Made by a program: the position numbers and the translations under genes. Shown piece after piece: positions 32,213-40,568 of a DNA stretch of 64,000 nucleotides (the first letter of the stretch is position 1; each line of letters opens with the position of its first letter). The notes beneath the pieces are model-generated. The model searched no databases. It saw nothing but the letters and a program-made list of their open reading frames with translations, and had not been told where the DNA came from. Origin of the DNA: CAVYGN01 sp964413265 (GTDB lineage Bacteria > Spirochaetota > Brevinematia > Brevinematales > JAOACQ01); the NCBI GenBank assembly GCA_964413265.1, contig CAYPRX010000088.1, positions 33,655 through 97,654 on the forward strand, given 5' to 3'.

Positions 32213-33094
32213 GTGAAGAGGTGGATTATCTTTGTTTTGATGGTATTTTTAGCTGCAGTAGCTTATGCCAAAAAGCCCAGACTGGCGATCATTGATTTCC
32301 AGTACAAAGCCGGTTCGGCGACCGGAAGCTGGTCGGTAGGGCAGGGGATGGCTGACATGCTTGCGACCTCGCTTTTTAAATCTGGCAAGTTTGACGTTAT
32401 GGAAAGGTCAAAACTGGAAAGCGTGCTTGAGGAGCAGAAACTTCAGATGAGCGGTATCACGACACCTGAATCGGCTGTTAAAGTTGGAAAAATACTCGGC
32501 CTTCAGTATATCGTGATAGGAAGCGTCAACCAGTTCGGTCAGAAGAATGAACAGACAAAGGCATTCGGAGTTGCTGTCAACTCTACAACAGCAAGGGTGG
32601 CGACAGATACACGCATTATTAATGTTGAATCCGGCAGGGTTGAAGGAGCTGAAACTGGAACCGGTGAAGAAACGGCAACAGGAGTATCGATCCAAAATGC
32701 AGATATTCTGCCAACTGATGTAGCATTCGGTTCCACAGGTTTTGACGAAACTATCATAGGGAAGGCGACAAAAAAATGCATCGACGACCTTGTAAATCAG
32801 TTCATTAAAACTTTCGGCAATTTGCCCATCGAAGGGAAGATCATAAAGGTAAGCGATAAGTCAGTCTATATCAATCTTGGCAAAGATTCCGGGGTGACAG
32901 CAGGAATGGTTCTGGTAGTAATGGAGAAGGGCCAGGAATTGATTGATCCGGATAGCGGAGAAAGTCTTGGAAGCGAAGATAAACAGGTCGGTTCCGTAAA
33001 AATAACGGAGATAAAGGATAAATACTGTATTGCCGATATTGTCGACGGTATGGACAAGATCAAGGCAGATGACGTTGTTCTGCAGAAAAAATAG
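32213..33094 (+). CDS. CsgG/penicillin-binding activator-like secreted protein
   Basis: 293 residues starting with GTG at 32213, six bases after AGGAGG; a GTG at 32198 precedes the site. Signal peptide about 1-19 (AVAYA-KK). Residues about 22-200 follow the CsgG/LpoB pattern: RLAIIDFQYKAG, MADMLATSLFKSGKFDVMERSKLESVLEEQKLQMSG, VGKILGLQYIVIGSVNQFG. The C-terminal part (EGKIIKVSDKSVYINLGKDSGVTAGMVLVVME) is a FlgT-C-like domain found in outer-membrane-associated spirochaetal proteins. There is no lipobox cysteine, unlike true CsgG. It probably acts periplasmically in envelope assembly. A terminator follows, so it is a single unit. Confidence 0.78.
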   Translation: MKRWIIFVLMVFLAAVAYAKKPRLAIIDFQYKAGSATGSWSVGQGMADMLATSLFKSGKFDVMERSKLESVLEEQKLQMSGITTPESAVKVGKILGLQYIVIGSVNQFGQKNEQTKAFGVAVNSTTARVATDTRIINVESGRVEGAETGTGEETATGVSIQNADILPTDVAFGSTGFDETIIGKATKKCIDDLVNQFIKTFGNLPIEGKIIKVSDKSVYINLGKDSGVTAGMVLVVMEKGQELIDPDSGESLGSEDKQVGSVKITEIKDKYCIADIVDGMDKIKADDVVLQKK

Positions 33095-33145
33095 TATTTT
33101 TATTCTGGCGGCAAGCTTTAACTAATTAAGCAAACATATTGACCT

Positions 33146-33173
33146 ACGCCGGTTCAGAAGAACCGGCGTTTTT
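33146..33173 (+). terminator. Rho-independent terminator after the CsgG-like gene
   Basis: ACGCCGGTTC (33146-33155), loop AGAA, GAACCGGCGT (33160-33169) followed by TTTT. The stem is perfect. Confidence 0.93.
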
Positions 33174-33200
33174 AATAGCATAAGTATTAAGGAAAATGAA

Positions 33201-34376
33201 ATGGTTAATTCATCGCCCAACTGCATGCGGCTGCATGTCGGAGAAAAGGATATTTATATTCTGGGCACAGCGCATGTACTTGAAGAAAGCAGGAAAGAAG
33301 TAGAGGAGTTAATTGACACTATTGATCCTGACAGCGTATGTGTTGAGCTCTGCGAGTCCAGGTATCAGTCACTAAAAGATAAGAACCGGTGGCAGAACCT
33401 CGATATAGTCAGGGTCATACGTCAGGGCAAGGGATTTCTTTTGCTCGTTAATATGATCTTATCGGCTTTCCAGAAAAGGGTCGGGCTGGAAATGAGATCG
33501 GCGCCGGGTGATGAAATGATAACGGCATTCCGTATAGCCGAGGAAAGAAACAAGAAGGTTGTGCTTGCTGACAGGGATATTAATATTACATTACGTCGTG
33601 CATGGAAACTTTCTTCATTCTGGGATAAAACGAAAATCCTGACTGTTCTCCTTGAAGCCTTTTTTATAAATGAGGATATCAATAAGGAAAATGTCAGTGA
33701 GCTTCTGCATGAGGATAATATGATTAATGAGATGATGGCGGAGTTTGCAAAAAAACTGCCTAAAGTTAAAGGTGTTATAATTGATGAGAGGGACTTCTAC
33801 CTTGCTCATAATATTACAACAGCCCCTGGTAATAAAATTGTGGCTGTGGTCGGCAAAGGTCATCTTCAGGGCATACAGGCTGCTATAGAAAGCAAATCAA
33901 ATTATGATCCCGAAATCGAAACCGTGCCTCCCTCGGGAATAGGCTCAAAACTGTTTCCGTGGCTTATCGGGCTTGTTTTGCTCTCGCTGATCGTGCTGGG
34001 CTTTATGAAGGGGAGCAATGTCGGAGTATCGATGCTTTGGGCATGGATACTCTCATCAGGGCTTTGCACATCTCTTGCAGCATTAGCCGTTATGGCTCAC
34101 CCCCTTACAATCATATCTGCATGGCTTACAGCTCCTATAAAACTGATTGCTCCGCCAATCAGTGCCGGGATCGTGCTGGCGCCTCTTGAAGCGATACTGC
34201 GCAAGCCTCAGGTCAAGGATCTTGAAAATTTAAACAGCGATATTCAGACATTCAAAGGGTTTTTCAGCAACCGTGTTACAAGGATCCTCATTGTTTTCGC
34301 GGCTGTTACAATCGGTGCAATTATCGGACATACCATTGCCATTATATGGATAACCAAAATACTGGCTTCAAAATGA
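33201..34376 (+). CDS. TraB/PrgY family membrane protein
   Basis: 391 residues. The N-terminal TraB/TIKI-like domain about 1-235 has YILGTAHVLEESRKEVEELIDTIDPDSVCVELCESRYQSL (conserved G-x-x-H and E), VVLADRDINITLRRAW and VAVVGKGHLQGI (second G-x-H). A membrane domain with about four helices follows (residues 250-390). Archaeal and bacterial TraB proteins of this two-part architecture are widespread; the enterococcal member inhibits peptide pheromone and the TIKI relatives are metalloproteases. The conserved His/Glu set suggests metal-dependent peptidase ability. It stands alone behind a terminator. Confidence 0.88.
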   Translation: MVNSSPNCMRLHVGEKDIYILGTAHVLEESRKEVEELIDTIDPDSVCVELCESRYQSLKDKNRWQNLDIVRVIRQGKGFLLLVNMILSAFQKRVGLEMRSAPGDEMITAFRIAEERNKKVVLADRDINITLRRAWKLSSFWDKTKILTVLLEAFFINEDINKENVSELLHEDNMINEMMAEFAKKLPKVKGVIIDERDFYLAHNITTAPGNKIVAVVGKGHLQGIQAAIESKSNYDPEIETVPPSGIGSKLFPWLIGLVLLSLIVLGFMKGSNVGVSMLWAWILSSGLCTSLAALAVMAHPLTIISAWLTAPIKLIAPPISAGIVLAPLEAILRKPQVKDLENLNSDIQTFKGFFSNRVTRILIVFAAVTIGAIIGHTIAIIWITKILASK

Positions 34377-34390
34377 GGTTCAAATCGGAC

Positions 34391-36178
34391 TTACAATGAT
34401 CTTGTAAGTACTTCAAATATTAGCGTGCGATCCGCAACCTGCCTGATATCCTTTCCGCCTGATGCCCTTGGAACCAGCCAGCAGACAGCCCTCTGACCCA
34501 TAAAATATTTCATTGCCGATGTAATCGCTTTTTTAAGAGAATATGGCTTCCTGGAAACGATGTTTATCAGGATCATCAGCCAGTTTATAGAATAATGGCT
34601 GATATTCGATCCTCCACTGAACAGCTGAGTGACTGAAGGTCCTGAAGTCTTTTTCTTGGCATGACCGAAATCCGGCGCCTCGGCTTTTCCAATGGGTTCA
34701 AGTCCGGTAGCTAGGCAAAAGTCCTCTGATGCCCATCTCGAAACGGCTTCTGTGGATGAAATCCTTGAATAATCACAACCGTAGAGATCTATGATAAGTT
34801 CAAATGAAGTTGAAAATCCATCATCAATCGGGAGTTTGAAGGCCCTCGAAAGAACTTTCGAGGAATCTATAAACCTGGGTTTATAATAATCACTGATAAC
34901 TTTGATCCTTTTTTTATCGTTTGCAAATTCAGTTCTGTAAATCAGGCTGTTATTTCGGATTTTCCTTATATCGGTGAATGAACCTCGCGGAATATGAAGG
35001 CAGTTCCCCGAGGCTGATCCAAAATACATAAGAGAAAAGGAAATGGCATCATCAGCGGGCAGGTCTGCACATGTAAAGCAATTGGCACAGCCGGTCGAAC
35101 CGTACTGCCTGTAATTAATCGCGCTTGTTTCGATATATTGTATAAGAGTATCACCCTCTCTGAATTTTTCATTTGATACGAATGGTACCCCGTAGGCTTT
35201 CATCCTTATTGCCTCGCAGGTTTTTTTACTCCATTCGGCTACTTTTTCATACGAAGCTATCCTTTTGCTCTTTAGGACTATGTCGAGAACTATCTCCTCG
35301 CCATACTTATCCTGTTCGAGCCTGTGCTTGAATTCGGGATAGATCTCGGCCTTAATATCGGGTGAATACCACCTGCAGACCATTCCTGACTCTCTGAAAG
35401 ACCTTTTTGAATTCCTTGAAGCCCTTGGAAAGACCTTCCTTCCTTTCGAACCGGCAGTCAGGCTGAATTGACCGCCGATATAACTTGAATTTGAAAATTG
35501 TATTACCCTTACATCGTCAAAGACACGTTCTATCTGTCTCCAGCTTGCGGGGCATTCAGAAGGCTGGAGTATCAGTGACCCGGTCTGGTGTATGGCTATT
35601 CCCCCATCAACAAGCGAGTCGTAGACACCCTGATAAAAATCGGTATTGAAAAGGCTTTGAGCCGGGCCTATGGGATCGGTAGAATCTATTATCACAACAT
35701 CGCATTTTCCCTTCATGGATTTTATTTCCTGGGCTCCATCACCGATCACAAGATGAAGCCTTTTATCATCCCATACTCCATCCGATATACTCGGCATAAA
35801 TTCCCTGCACTTGTTTATAACTTCTTTGTCTATCTCAACCAGTGTAACTGATTTGACGGATCTATGACGGAGCACCTCCCTGGCTACTCCCCCATCCCCA
35901 CCCCCGATTATCAGGATGTTCCTGGCGGGCTTTAAAAGCGAGAAAATGGGCCAATGGGTTATCCATTCATGGTATATTCCCTCATCCTCTTCGGTAAGCT
36001 GAACGACGCCATCCAGGATGAGAACCCTTCCAAGCCGCTCAGTTTCGAGAATCATCATATCCTGATAGCCGGTATTTGTGACGGGCAACAGGATCTTATT
36101 AACTTTAAAACCGTAAGTTATGTCTGTATAAAGCTCTTCATAAAACCAAAGTTCCTTATTACGGTTTATTAAACCCAT
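34391..36178 (-). CDS. speE: Spermidine synthase fused to two AdoMet decarboxylase-like domains
   Basis: 595 residues, about twice a normal SpeE. Residues 1-285 are a full aminopropyltransferase: LWFYEELYTDITYGFKVNKIL, GYQDMMILETERLGRVLILDGVVQLTEEDE, IIGGGDGGVAREVLRH, LVEIDKEVI and catalytic IIDSTDPIGPAQSLF. Residues about 290-425 look like one AdoMetDC (SpeD) domain: EEIVLDIVL, CEAIRMKAYGVPF and IQYIETSAI (Ser352 at the self-cleavage position), then CANCFTCADL. Residues about 445-570 repeat the pattern: FELIIDLYGCDYS, SVTQLFSGGSNISHY (Ser524). The catalytic His five residues after the Ser is Arg in the first copy and Tyr in the second. The fusion suggests decarboxylation and aminopropyl transfer in one chain, but either SpeD copy may be inactive or altered in substrate. 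It starts 85 bases from a divergent gene. Confidence 0.85.
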   Translation of the reverse strand: MGLINRNKELWFYEELYTDITYGFKVNKILLPVTNTGYQDMMILETERLGRVLILDGVVQLTEEDEGIYHEWITHWPIFSLLKPARNILIIGGGDGGVAREVLRHRSVKSVTLVEIDKEVINKCREFMPSISDGVWDDKRLHLVIGDGAQEIKSMKGKCDVVIIDSTDPIGPAQSLFNTDFYQGVYDSLVDGGIAIHQTGSLILQPSECPASWRQIERVFDDVRVIQFSNSSYIGGQFSLTAGSKGRKVFPRASRNSKRSFRESGMVCRWYSPDIKAEIYPEFKHRLEQDKYGEEIVLDIVLKSKRIASYEKVAEWSKKTCEAIRMKAYGVPFVSNEKFREGDTLIQYIETSAINYRQYGSTGCANCFTCADLPADDAISFSLMYFGSASGNCLHIPRGSFTDIRKIRNNSLIYRTEFANDKKRIKVISDYYKPRFIDSSKVLSRAFKLPIDDGFSTSFELIIDLYGCDYSRISSTEAVSRWASEDFCLATGLEPIGKAEAPDFGHAKKKTSGPSVTQLFSGGSNISHYSINWLMILINIVSRKPYSLKKAITSAMKYFMGQRAVCWLVPRASGGKDIRQVADRTLIFEVLTRSL

Positions 36179-36263
36179 TTTTAATCCTTCATACTGAATT
36201 GGTAAATTCCGGAAATAACGTTAAAGATTTTATTATAATGCATTTATTATGTCAAGGGAAAAA

Positions 36264-38171
36264 ATGAGGGTCCTTGACAAAGCTCGATTTTTTATAGATA
36301 ATGAAATGCTATCAGAAATAAGTACCCTGGAATTCTGTTTTAATTATTACAATAGAGTAAAGTGTATGGATAATGAGAGAGAAAAGTATAGTCTTGAAGC
36401 ATCCATGGAATATTCAAGGATGGCCGAGCTGTTAAAAAAAGATCGCCCTCCTGAAGCGGCTATTATGATAAAAGAAGTTCTTGAATCCGGCGGAAGCCTG
36501 CAGGAGAAGATACGAAAAATAGAGCTGATTGATGCGCAGGAAATATCTATTTCAATCGATCAAACCCCAATTACTGATGAAGAAGCGCAGGATATAATCC
36601 GTAAAAAGCATGTATTGACTGAGGAAACTGCAAGAAAAAACAGTGAAAAAGTAAAAAACAAACTGATGAAAACACCTTTCCTTATTTATCTGTTCAGAGA
36701 TTATAAAAAGATCCGTTCGTTTGGAAAAACAGCCGGATTCATTAAGTTTGGTCTAAACCCTGCGGGAGTAAAATTCGATTTTACCCGGGTTAAAACCCTT
36801 TTCCATTACCTTCAGAAAGATGCGAAGGACCTTATAGAAGTTCTTAACCTCGTTCTGGATAAAGGCTGGATGAATCTGGACAAGCTTGATTATAACCTTA
36901 TTGTCATTTTCAGACAATTATGCCAGGCTATCTTATCAGCACCGTCTGTTAAAACCGGCACGACCAGCCGCCAAATCCTTGCAAAGTTCAGGGATGTCGA
37001 GGCACTCTTCCTTATCTGCCATTATCAGCCGGAATATCCCGATATTATAAGGGCAGGTATTATTAATGTTCTGTCTGAACATAAAAAACAGGAAGGGATG
37101 ATTGAGCTGTCCAAAATTCAGATAAGGCGAATACTTGGAAACGGGAGAGATCCTTCAAACCTGTATAATTTCATTTTATCGATTAATATGTTTGAATTAA
37201 GGAAATATTTAAGACTGGATGATCTGATCAAAAAACAGCAGGGCGGTATCGTGAATACCTTTTCTTATGATTGTCCCCCTCACATCCAGCTCAAGATAAA
37301 TATATATATTAATGATAAGACTCAGTTATGGCAGAACCTGTTAAGGGAAAAGGATGAAATCAACAGGATCCAGTATTTCCTGAAGCATTTTATCAGACCG
37401 GATTCATCAGGCTACAGGAGTTACAATTACAACGTGTTAACAGATTTTTATAATTTCTCCGGATTCGGAGAAAGCGAGGATAATTTCAACTTTGATAAGG
37501 GCAACACTGCCAAACTTGCTCTTAATTTTTTTACAAAATTTTTAAACGAGTTTGAGAATTTTTTTATAGATAAAGTCAGTATTGAGGATTTCGGTCCGGT
37601 CAGGGTATTCAGCAGGGAAGTCTTCCAGCTGGAGATTGACAAACTGCGCTTTGCGGTTTTGAAGTTCACTGATTCAGTCTTCACGATGCCCATAGTATCA
37701 AGGAGGGAATTTTTCGAGCTTAAAACATCAAAAAAGGAGGTGATACCGGCAACCTCTGTGCTTACCATGATCCAGACCATCGATGCCCTTTCGGATATAT
37801 TGTCGGAAATAGGAACTAAGCTGGGGAATATCCATATTCACTACAAAAAGGCTGCAAGCGAATACAACTTTGAAAACCCTATCGAACCGCTTGAAATTTC
37901 TGCAACTCGTAAAAGCGATGTCAGTGTTCCATATTGGGACAAAAAAATCATATCGGCCGGCTTTTTAAAAGATAAATTTTTTTCCGATTCCGTGGCGACA
38001 ATAACAAGCCTTTGCTTTCTCTCCGATGTATATTTCTATAATATGCGTTTCTATGCAGTGCTCGAAAAGGAGATGAAGATAAACAATATGATCATTGATG
38101 CCAGGGAAACCATCGAGAGGCTGGCTGATGTAGTCACTTTTGAAAAGATCAGGCAGATGCAGGGCCTGTGA
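36264..38171 (+). CDS. Hypothetical cytoplasmic protein, 635 residues
   Basis: I do not recognise a family. No signal peptide or membrane helix is visible; the sequence is rich in Lys, Glu and Ile with predicted mostly helical character. Features: an N-terminal charged helical part (residues 1-130, EAAIMIKEVLESGGSLQEKIRKIELIDAQEI), a central region with LIVIFRQLCQAIL and FRDVEALFLICHYQP, and a C-terminal region ending TITSLCFLSDVYFYNMRF...ARETIERLADVVTFEKI. The ATG at 36264 follows AAGGGA; an ATG at 36249 lacks a site. Large helical proteins of this kind without known domains are frequent in spirochaetes. It converges on argS with four bases between stops. Confidence 0.7.
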   Translation: MRVLDKARFFIDNEMLSEISTLEFCFNYYNRVKCMDNEREKYSLEASMEYSRMAELLKKDRPPEAAIMIKEVLESGGSLQEKIRKIELIDAQEISISIDQTPITDEEAQDIIRKKHVLTEETARKNSEKVKNKLMKTPFLIYLFRDYKKIRSFGKTAGFIKFGLNPAGVKFDFTRVKTLFHYLQKDAKDLIEVLNLVLDKGWMNLDKLDYNLIVIFRQLCQAILSAPSVKTGTTSRQILAKFRDVEALFLICHYQPEYPDIIRAGIINVLSEHKKQEGMIELSKIQIRRILGNGRDPSNLYNFILSINMFELRKYLRLDDLIKKQQGGIVNTFSYDCPPHIQLKINIYINDKTQLWQNLLREKDEINRIQYFLKHFIRPDSSGYRSYNYNVLTDFYNFSGFGESEDNFNFDKGNTAKLALNFFTKFLNEFENFFIDKVSIEDFGPVRVFSREVFQLEIDKLRFAVLKFTDSVFTMPIVSRREFFELKTSKKEVIPATSVLTMIQTIDALSDILSEIGTKLGNIHIHYKKAASEYNFENPIEPLEISATRKSDVSVPYWDKKIISAGFLKDKFFSDSVATITSLCFLSDVYFYNMRFYAVLEKEMKINNMIIDARETIERLADVVTFEKIRQMQGL

Positions 38172-38175
38172 TTCT

Positions 38176-39891
38176 TTACATTCTTTCCAGGGTTTTTATA
38201 CCGAGCAGGTCAAGACCTGATTTTATAATCCTCGATGTCCTTTCAGCCAGAAGCAGCCTGGATTTCATAATTTCTTCCCTGACCTTAAGGACCTGAAGGG
38301 AATTGTAAAATGTGTTAAAGTTCTGAGCCAGTTCAAAAAGGTAATCGGCGATAAAATTCGGTGTATAATTTTCAGCTGATTTTAAAACAACATTAGGAAA
38401 GCGTGTCAGCTTAACGGCCAGGGTCCTTTCAATTTTTTCTGTAAATAAAATTACTGCACTGCTGTCCACTGATTTGTTCATTTCCGATGCTTTTCGCAGT
38501 ATCGACCTTATCCTGGCGTAAGTATATAGGAGATAGGGTGCCGTGTTACCGTCAAAATTCAGTGTTTTGTCCCAATCAAATATAAGGGTGCTGGTCCTGT
38601 TCTGGCTCAGATCGAAATATTTTACGGAGGCTATACCGATTACTTCAGATGCAGTTTCCATTTCCTCCGGGGGCAAATCAGGATTTTTTTCCGCGATTAT
38701 AGCTAATATGCGTTTTTTCGCTTCATTTAGAAGGTCTTCAAGGCGGATGACATTGCCCTTACGGCTTGAAAATATTCCTTCGGGAAACCGCATCACCCCG
38801 AACCAGACATGCTCCTTCTTTATATTCCACCCCAGCATGTCCGCTATTCTGAAAACCTGACGGAAATGAGTTATCTGCCTATCGTCAGTAACATATATTA
38901 CTCTGTTAAGATCGTAATTTTCATGCCTGTATCTAAGGCATGCGAGATCTGATGTTGCGTACAGGTATGCCCCGTCTTTTTTTTGAACAATGCATACGGG
39001 GATGTTCTCATTTTTGTCGAAAAAAACAACAAGGGCCTCTTCTGATCTTACGGCAAGGCCCTTATCCTTGAGTTCAAGTATTACTGATGGCATCATATCA
39101 TTGTAAAAAGATTCTCCATAAAATGTGTCGAATTCAACGCCTATCCGTTTATATATCTTTTCATATTCAAGAAGAGAAACATCAACAAATTCCTGCCATA
39201 ACCTTTTGCTTTCTTCTTTTCCATCCTGCAGATCTTTTAATTCTTTCCTGGCGCTTTCAATGAGTGACAGATCATTTTCAGAAAGCTTCTCGAATTTGAC
39301 ATAAATTCTTTCCAATTCCTCAACAGGATTTTCAGCATAGGCTTCTTTATCAAGCCATTTCCTGTAGCCGACAATCAATTTTCCGAACTGAGTTCCCCAG
39401 TCTCCCACGTGATTATCGCCGATGACACTGTAGCCCAGGAATCGGAAGATCCTCTTAAGCGAGTCACCGATCACAGTACTTCTGAGGTGACCGATATGCA
39501 TTCTTTTAGCTATATTTGGAGATGAATAATCTATAATTATATCACCCTTTCTGTCCAGAAAGGAAAAATCATAAGCTTCTTCGCCAATCTTTCCAACCGT
39601 TTTTCCGATGTAATCATCGTTAATAAATATATTTATAAAACCAGGTCCGGCAGCCTCTATCTTTTTAAAAACCTCATTGGAACCTGTCCTTCTCACGATA
39701 TCTTCTGCCAGAGCTCGGGGGGCCATTTTAAAATCCCTTGCATTCACCATCGCGAAGTTAGTCTGGTAATCACCGAATTCCTCACTGTTTGTTTTTTGAA
39801 TATAGAGATTATCCCTCCATTTGAAATGGGGATATGAATTTTTAAGGGATTCAGCCAGAATTTCTTCAAGGAGTTTTTCGAATAATTTCAT
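38176..39891 (-). CDS. argS: Arginyl-tRNA synthetase
   Basis: Class I synthetase of 571 residues. The additional N-terminal domain (about 1-110) is present; SSPNIAKRMHIGHLRSTVIGDSLKRIF includes the HIGH motif, VGDWGTQFGKLIVGYRKW follows, and FSSRKGNVIRLEDLL occupies the KMSK position (SRKGN as is usual in ArgRS). The C-terminal DALR anticodon domain ends GIKTLERM. The ATG at 39891 begins the family match with GGGGAA upstream; the longer frame to 39975 adds 28 unlike residues. A 677-bp non-coding gap lies upstream. Confidence 0.96.
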   Translation of the reverse strand: MKLFEKLLEEILAESLKNSYPHFKWRDNLYIQKTNSEEFGDYQTNFAMVNARDFKMAPRALAEDIVRRTGSNEVFKKIEAAGPGFINIFINDDYIGKTVGKIGEEAYDFSFLDRKGDIIIDYSSPNIAKRMHIGHLRSTVIGDSLKRIFRFLGYSVIGDNHVGDWGTQFGKLIVGYRKWLDKEAYAENPVEELERIYVKFEKLSENDLSLIESARKELKDLQDGKEESKRLWQEFVDVSLLEYEKIYKRIGVEFDTFYGESFYNDMMPSVILELKDKGLAVRSEEALVVFFDKNENIPVCIVQKKDGAYLYATSDLACLRYRHENYDLNRVIYVTDDRQITHFRQVFRIADMLGWNIKKEHVWFGVMRFPEGIFSSRKGNVIRLEDLLNEAKKRILAIIAEKNPDLPPEEMETASEVIGIASVKYFDLSQNRTSTLIFDWDKTLNFDGNTAPYLLYTYARIRSILRKASEMNKSVDSSAVILFTEKIERTLAVKLTRFPNVVLKSAENYTPNFIADYLFELAQNFNTFYNSLQVLKVREEIMKSRLLLAERTSRIIKSGLDLLGIKTLERM

Positions 39892-40142
39892 GTGATTCCC
39901 CATCCATAAATTTGAGCATTTATTATAAAGAAGATTTTGATTTTGTTCTATAATTTGATCCGGGAAAGGGAACATAACGTCAGAGAAGACACAGGATTTT
40001 GAGGATCTTTGCTGCAGACCGGCAAAAAATCTCGGCGGCGCCGCATATGAGGAACAGGCAAAGGGAGATCAGAACGGTCTGAGAAAATTATCCCAAATAA
40101 TGATACCAAGTTTATCGGAAAAGCCAGAGAAAAATAAAAAAC

Positions 40143-40190
40143 ATAAAAACAGGCGGCATTCGCGGGAGGGTATTCGCATTACCGCCTGTT
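40143..40190 (-). terminator. Minus-strand terminator hairpin upstream of argS
   Basis: On the minus strand AACAGGCGG (40190-40182) pairs with CCGCCTGTT (40156-40148), with a 25-base loop containing a GCG/CGC inner pair, followed by TTTTTATG and TTTTTT. It would stop leftward transcripts from the thyX side before argS. Confidence 0.6.
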
Positions 40191-40264
40191 AGTCAGCACA
40201 AAATTCTGATGAAGAGGACTGTCCTTTATTAATTATTTTTTTCCATAAATAATTAATATTATAT

Positions 40265-40313
40265 TAAAAAAACAAAACCCACAGAAAGAGTCAACCTCCC
40301 TTTCCATGGGTTT
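40265..40313 (-). terminator. Minus-strand terminator ending a short non-coding transcript
   Basis: On the minus strand AAACCCA (40313-40307) and GAAAG (40304-40300) pair with CTTTC (40288-40284) and TGGGTTT (40281-40275), with a symmetric 2-base internal loop and an 11-base loop containing GGAGG. TTGTTTTTTT follows. With the promoter at 40382-40410 it delimits a transcript of roughly 110 bases. Confidence 0.65.
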
Positions 40314-40360
40314 GAAACAACAGGACAAAACTCTTCAGAAAAGGATTCGATTCTCTAATT

Positions 40361-40410
40361 TACTACATATGTAGTATAATAAATATACTACAACCGTAGT
40401 AATAAGTCAA
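40361..40410 (-). promoter_or_regulatory. Minus-strand promoter overlapped by paired BlaI/MecI/CopY-type operators
   Basis: TACTACATATGTAGTA (40361-40376) is a perfect palindrome, and TACTACAACCGTAGTA (40386-40401) repeats the TACTAC-N4-GTAGTA arms with 25 bases between starts. The core TACA-N2-TGTA of the first copy is the site recognised by the BlaI/MecI/CopY repressor family. On the minus strand TTGACT (40410-40405), 17 bases, TATATT (40387-40382) forms a promoter: the second operator sits mainly in its spacer and the first just past the start site. No repressor gene of this family is in the window. Confidence 0.72.
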
Positions 40411-40568
40411 GAGTTTGAGAAAAAATATTTTTTTCTAACAGCAGACTGACAATTTTACATAATAATGGGTGCTGTCAGCGTTCTATATTAAAGATATGAA
40501 TTTGCTATCCCGTAAAGCAAGAGAACACCGCTCATTTGGAAGGGAATTCCATTTTCGCTGTCTCACCG

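Larger units (their letters stand above)
39892..40568. other. 677-bp non-coding gap with operators and minus-strand terminators
   Basis: No frame with a ribosome-binding site and family likeness is present on either strand. From right to left it holds a minus-strand promoter overlapped by two TACTAC-N4-GTAGTA operators (40361-40410), a terminator hairpin (40265-40313), a second terminator hairpin (40143-40190) and about 240 bases before argS (39892-40140) in which I see nothing identifiable. The right-hand 160 bases before the thyX stop (40411-40568) also show nothing clear. Confidence 0.65.

Noticed and set aside
40148..40190. Plus-strand riboswitch or terminator reading of the AACAGGCGG hairpin
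   Set aside because: There is no T-run on the plus strand and no plus-strand gene follows; the U-run is on the minus strand, so it was listed as a minus-strand terminator.
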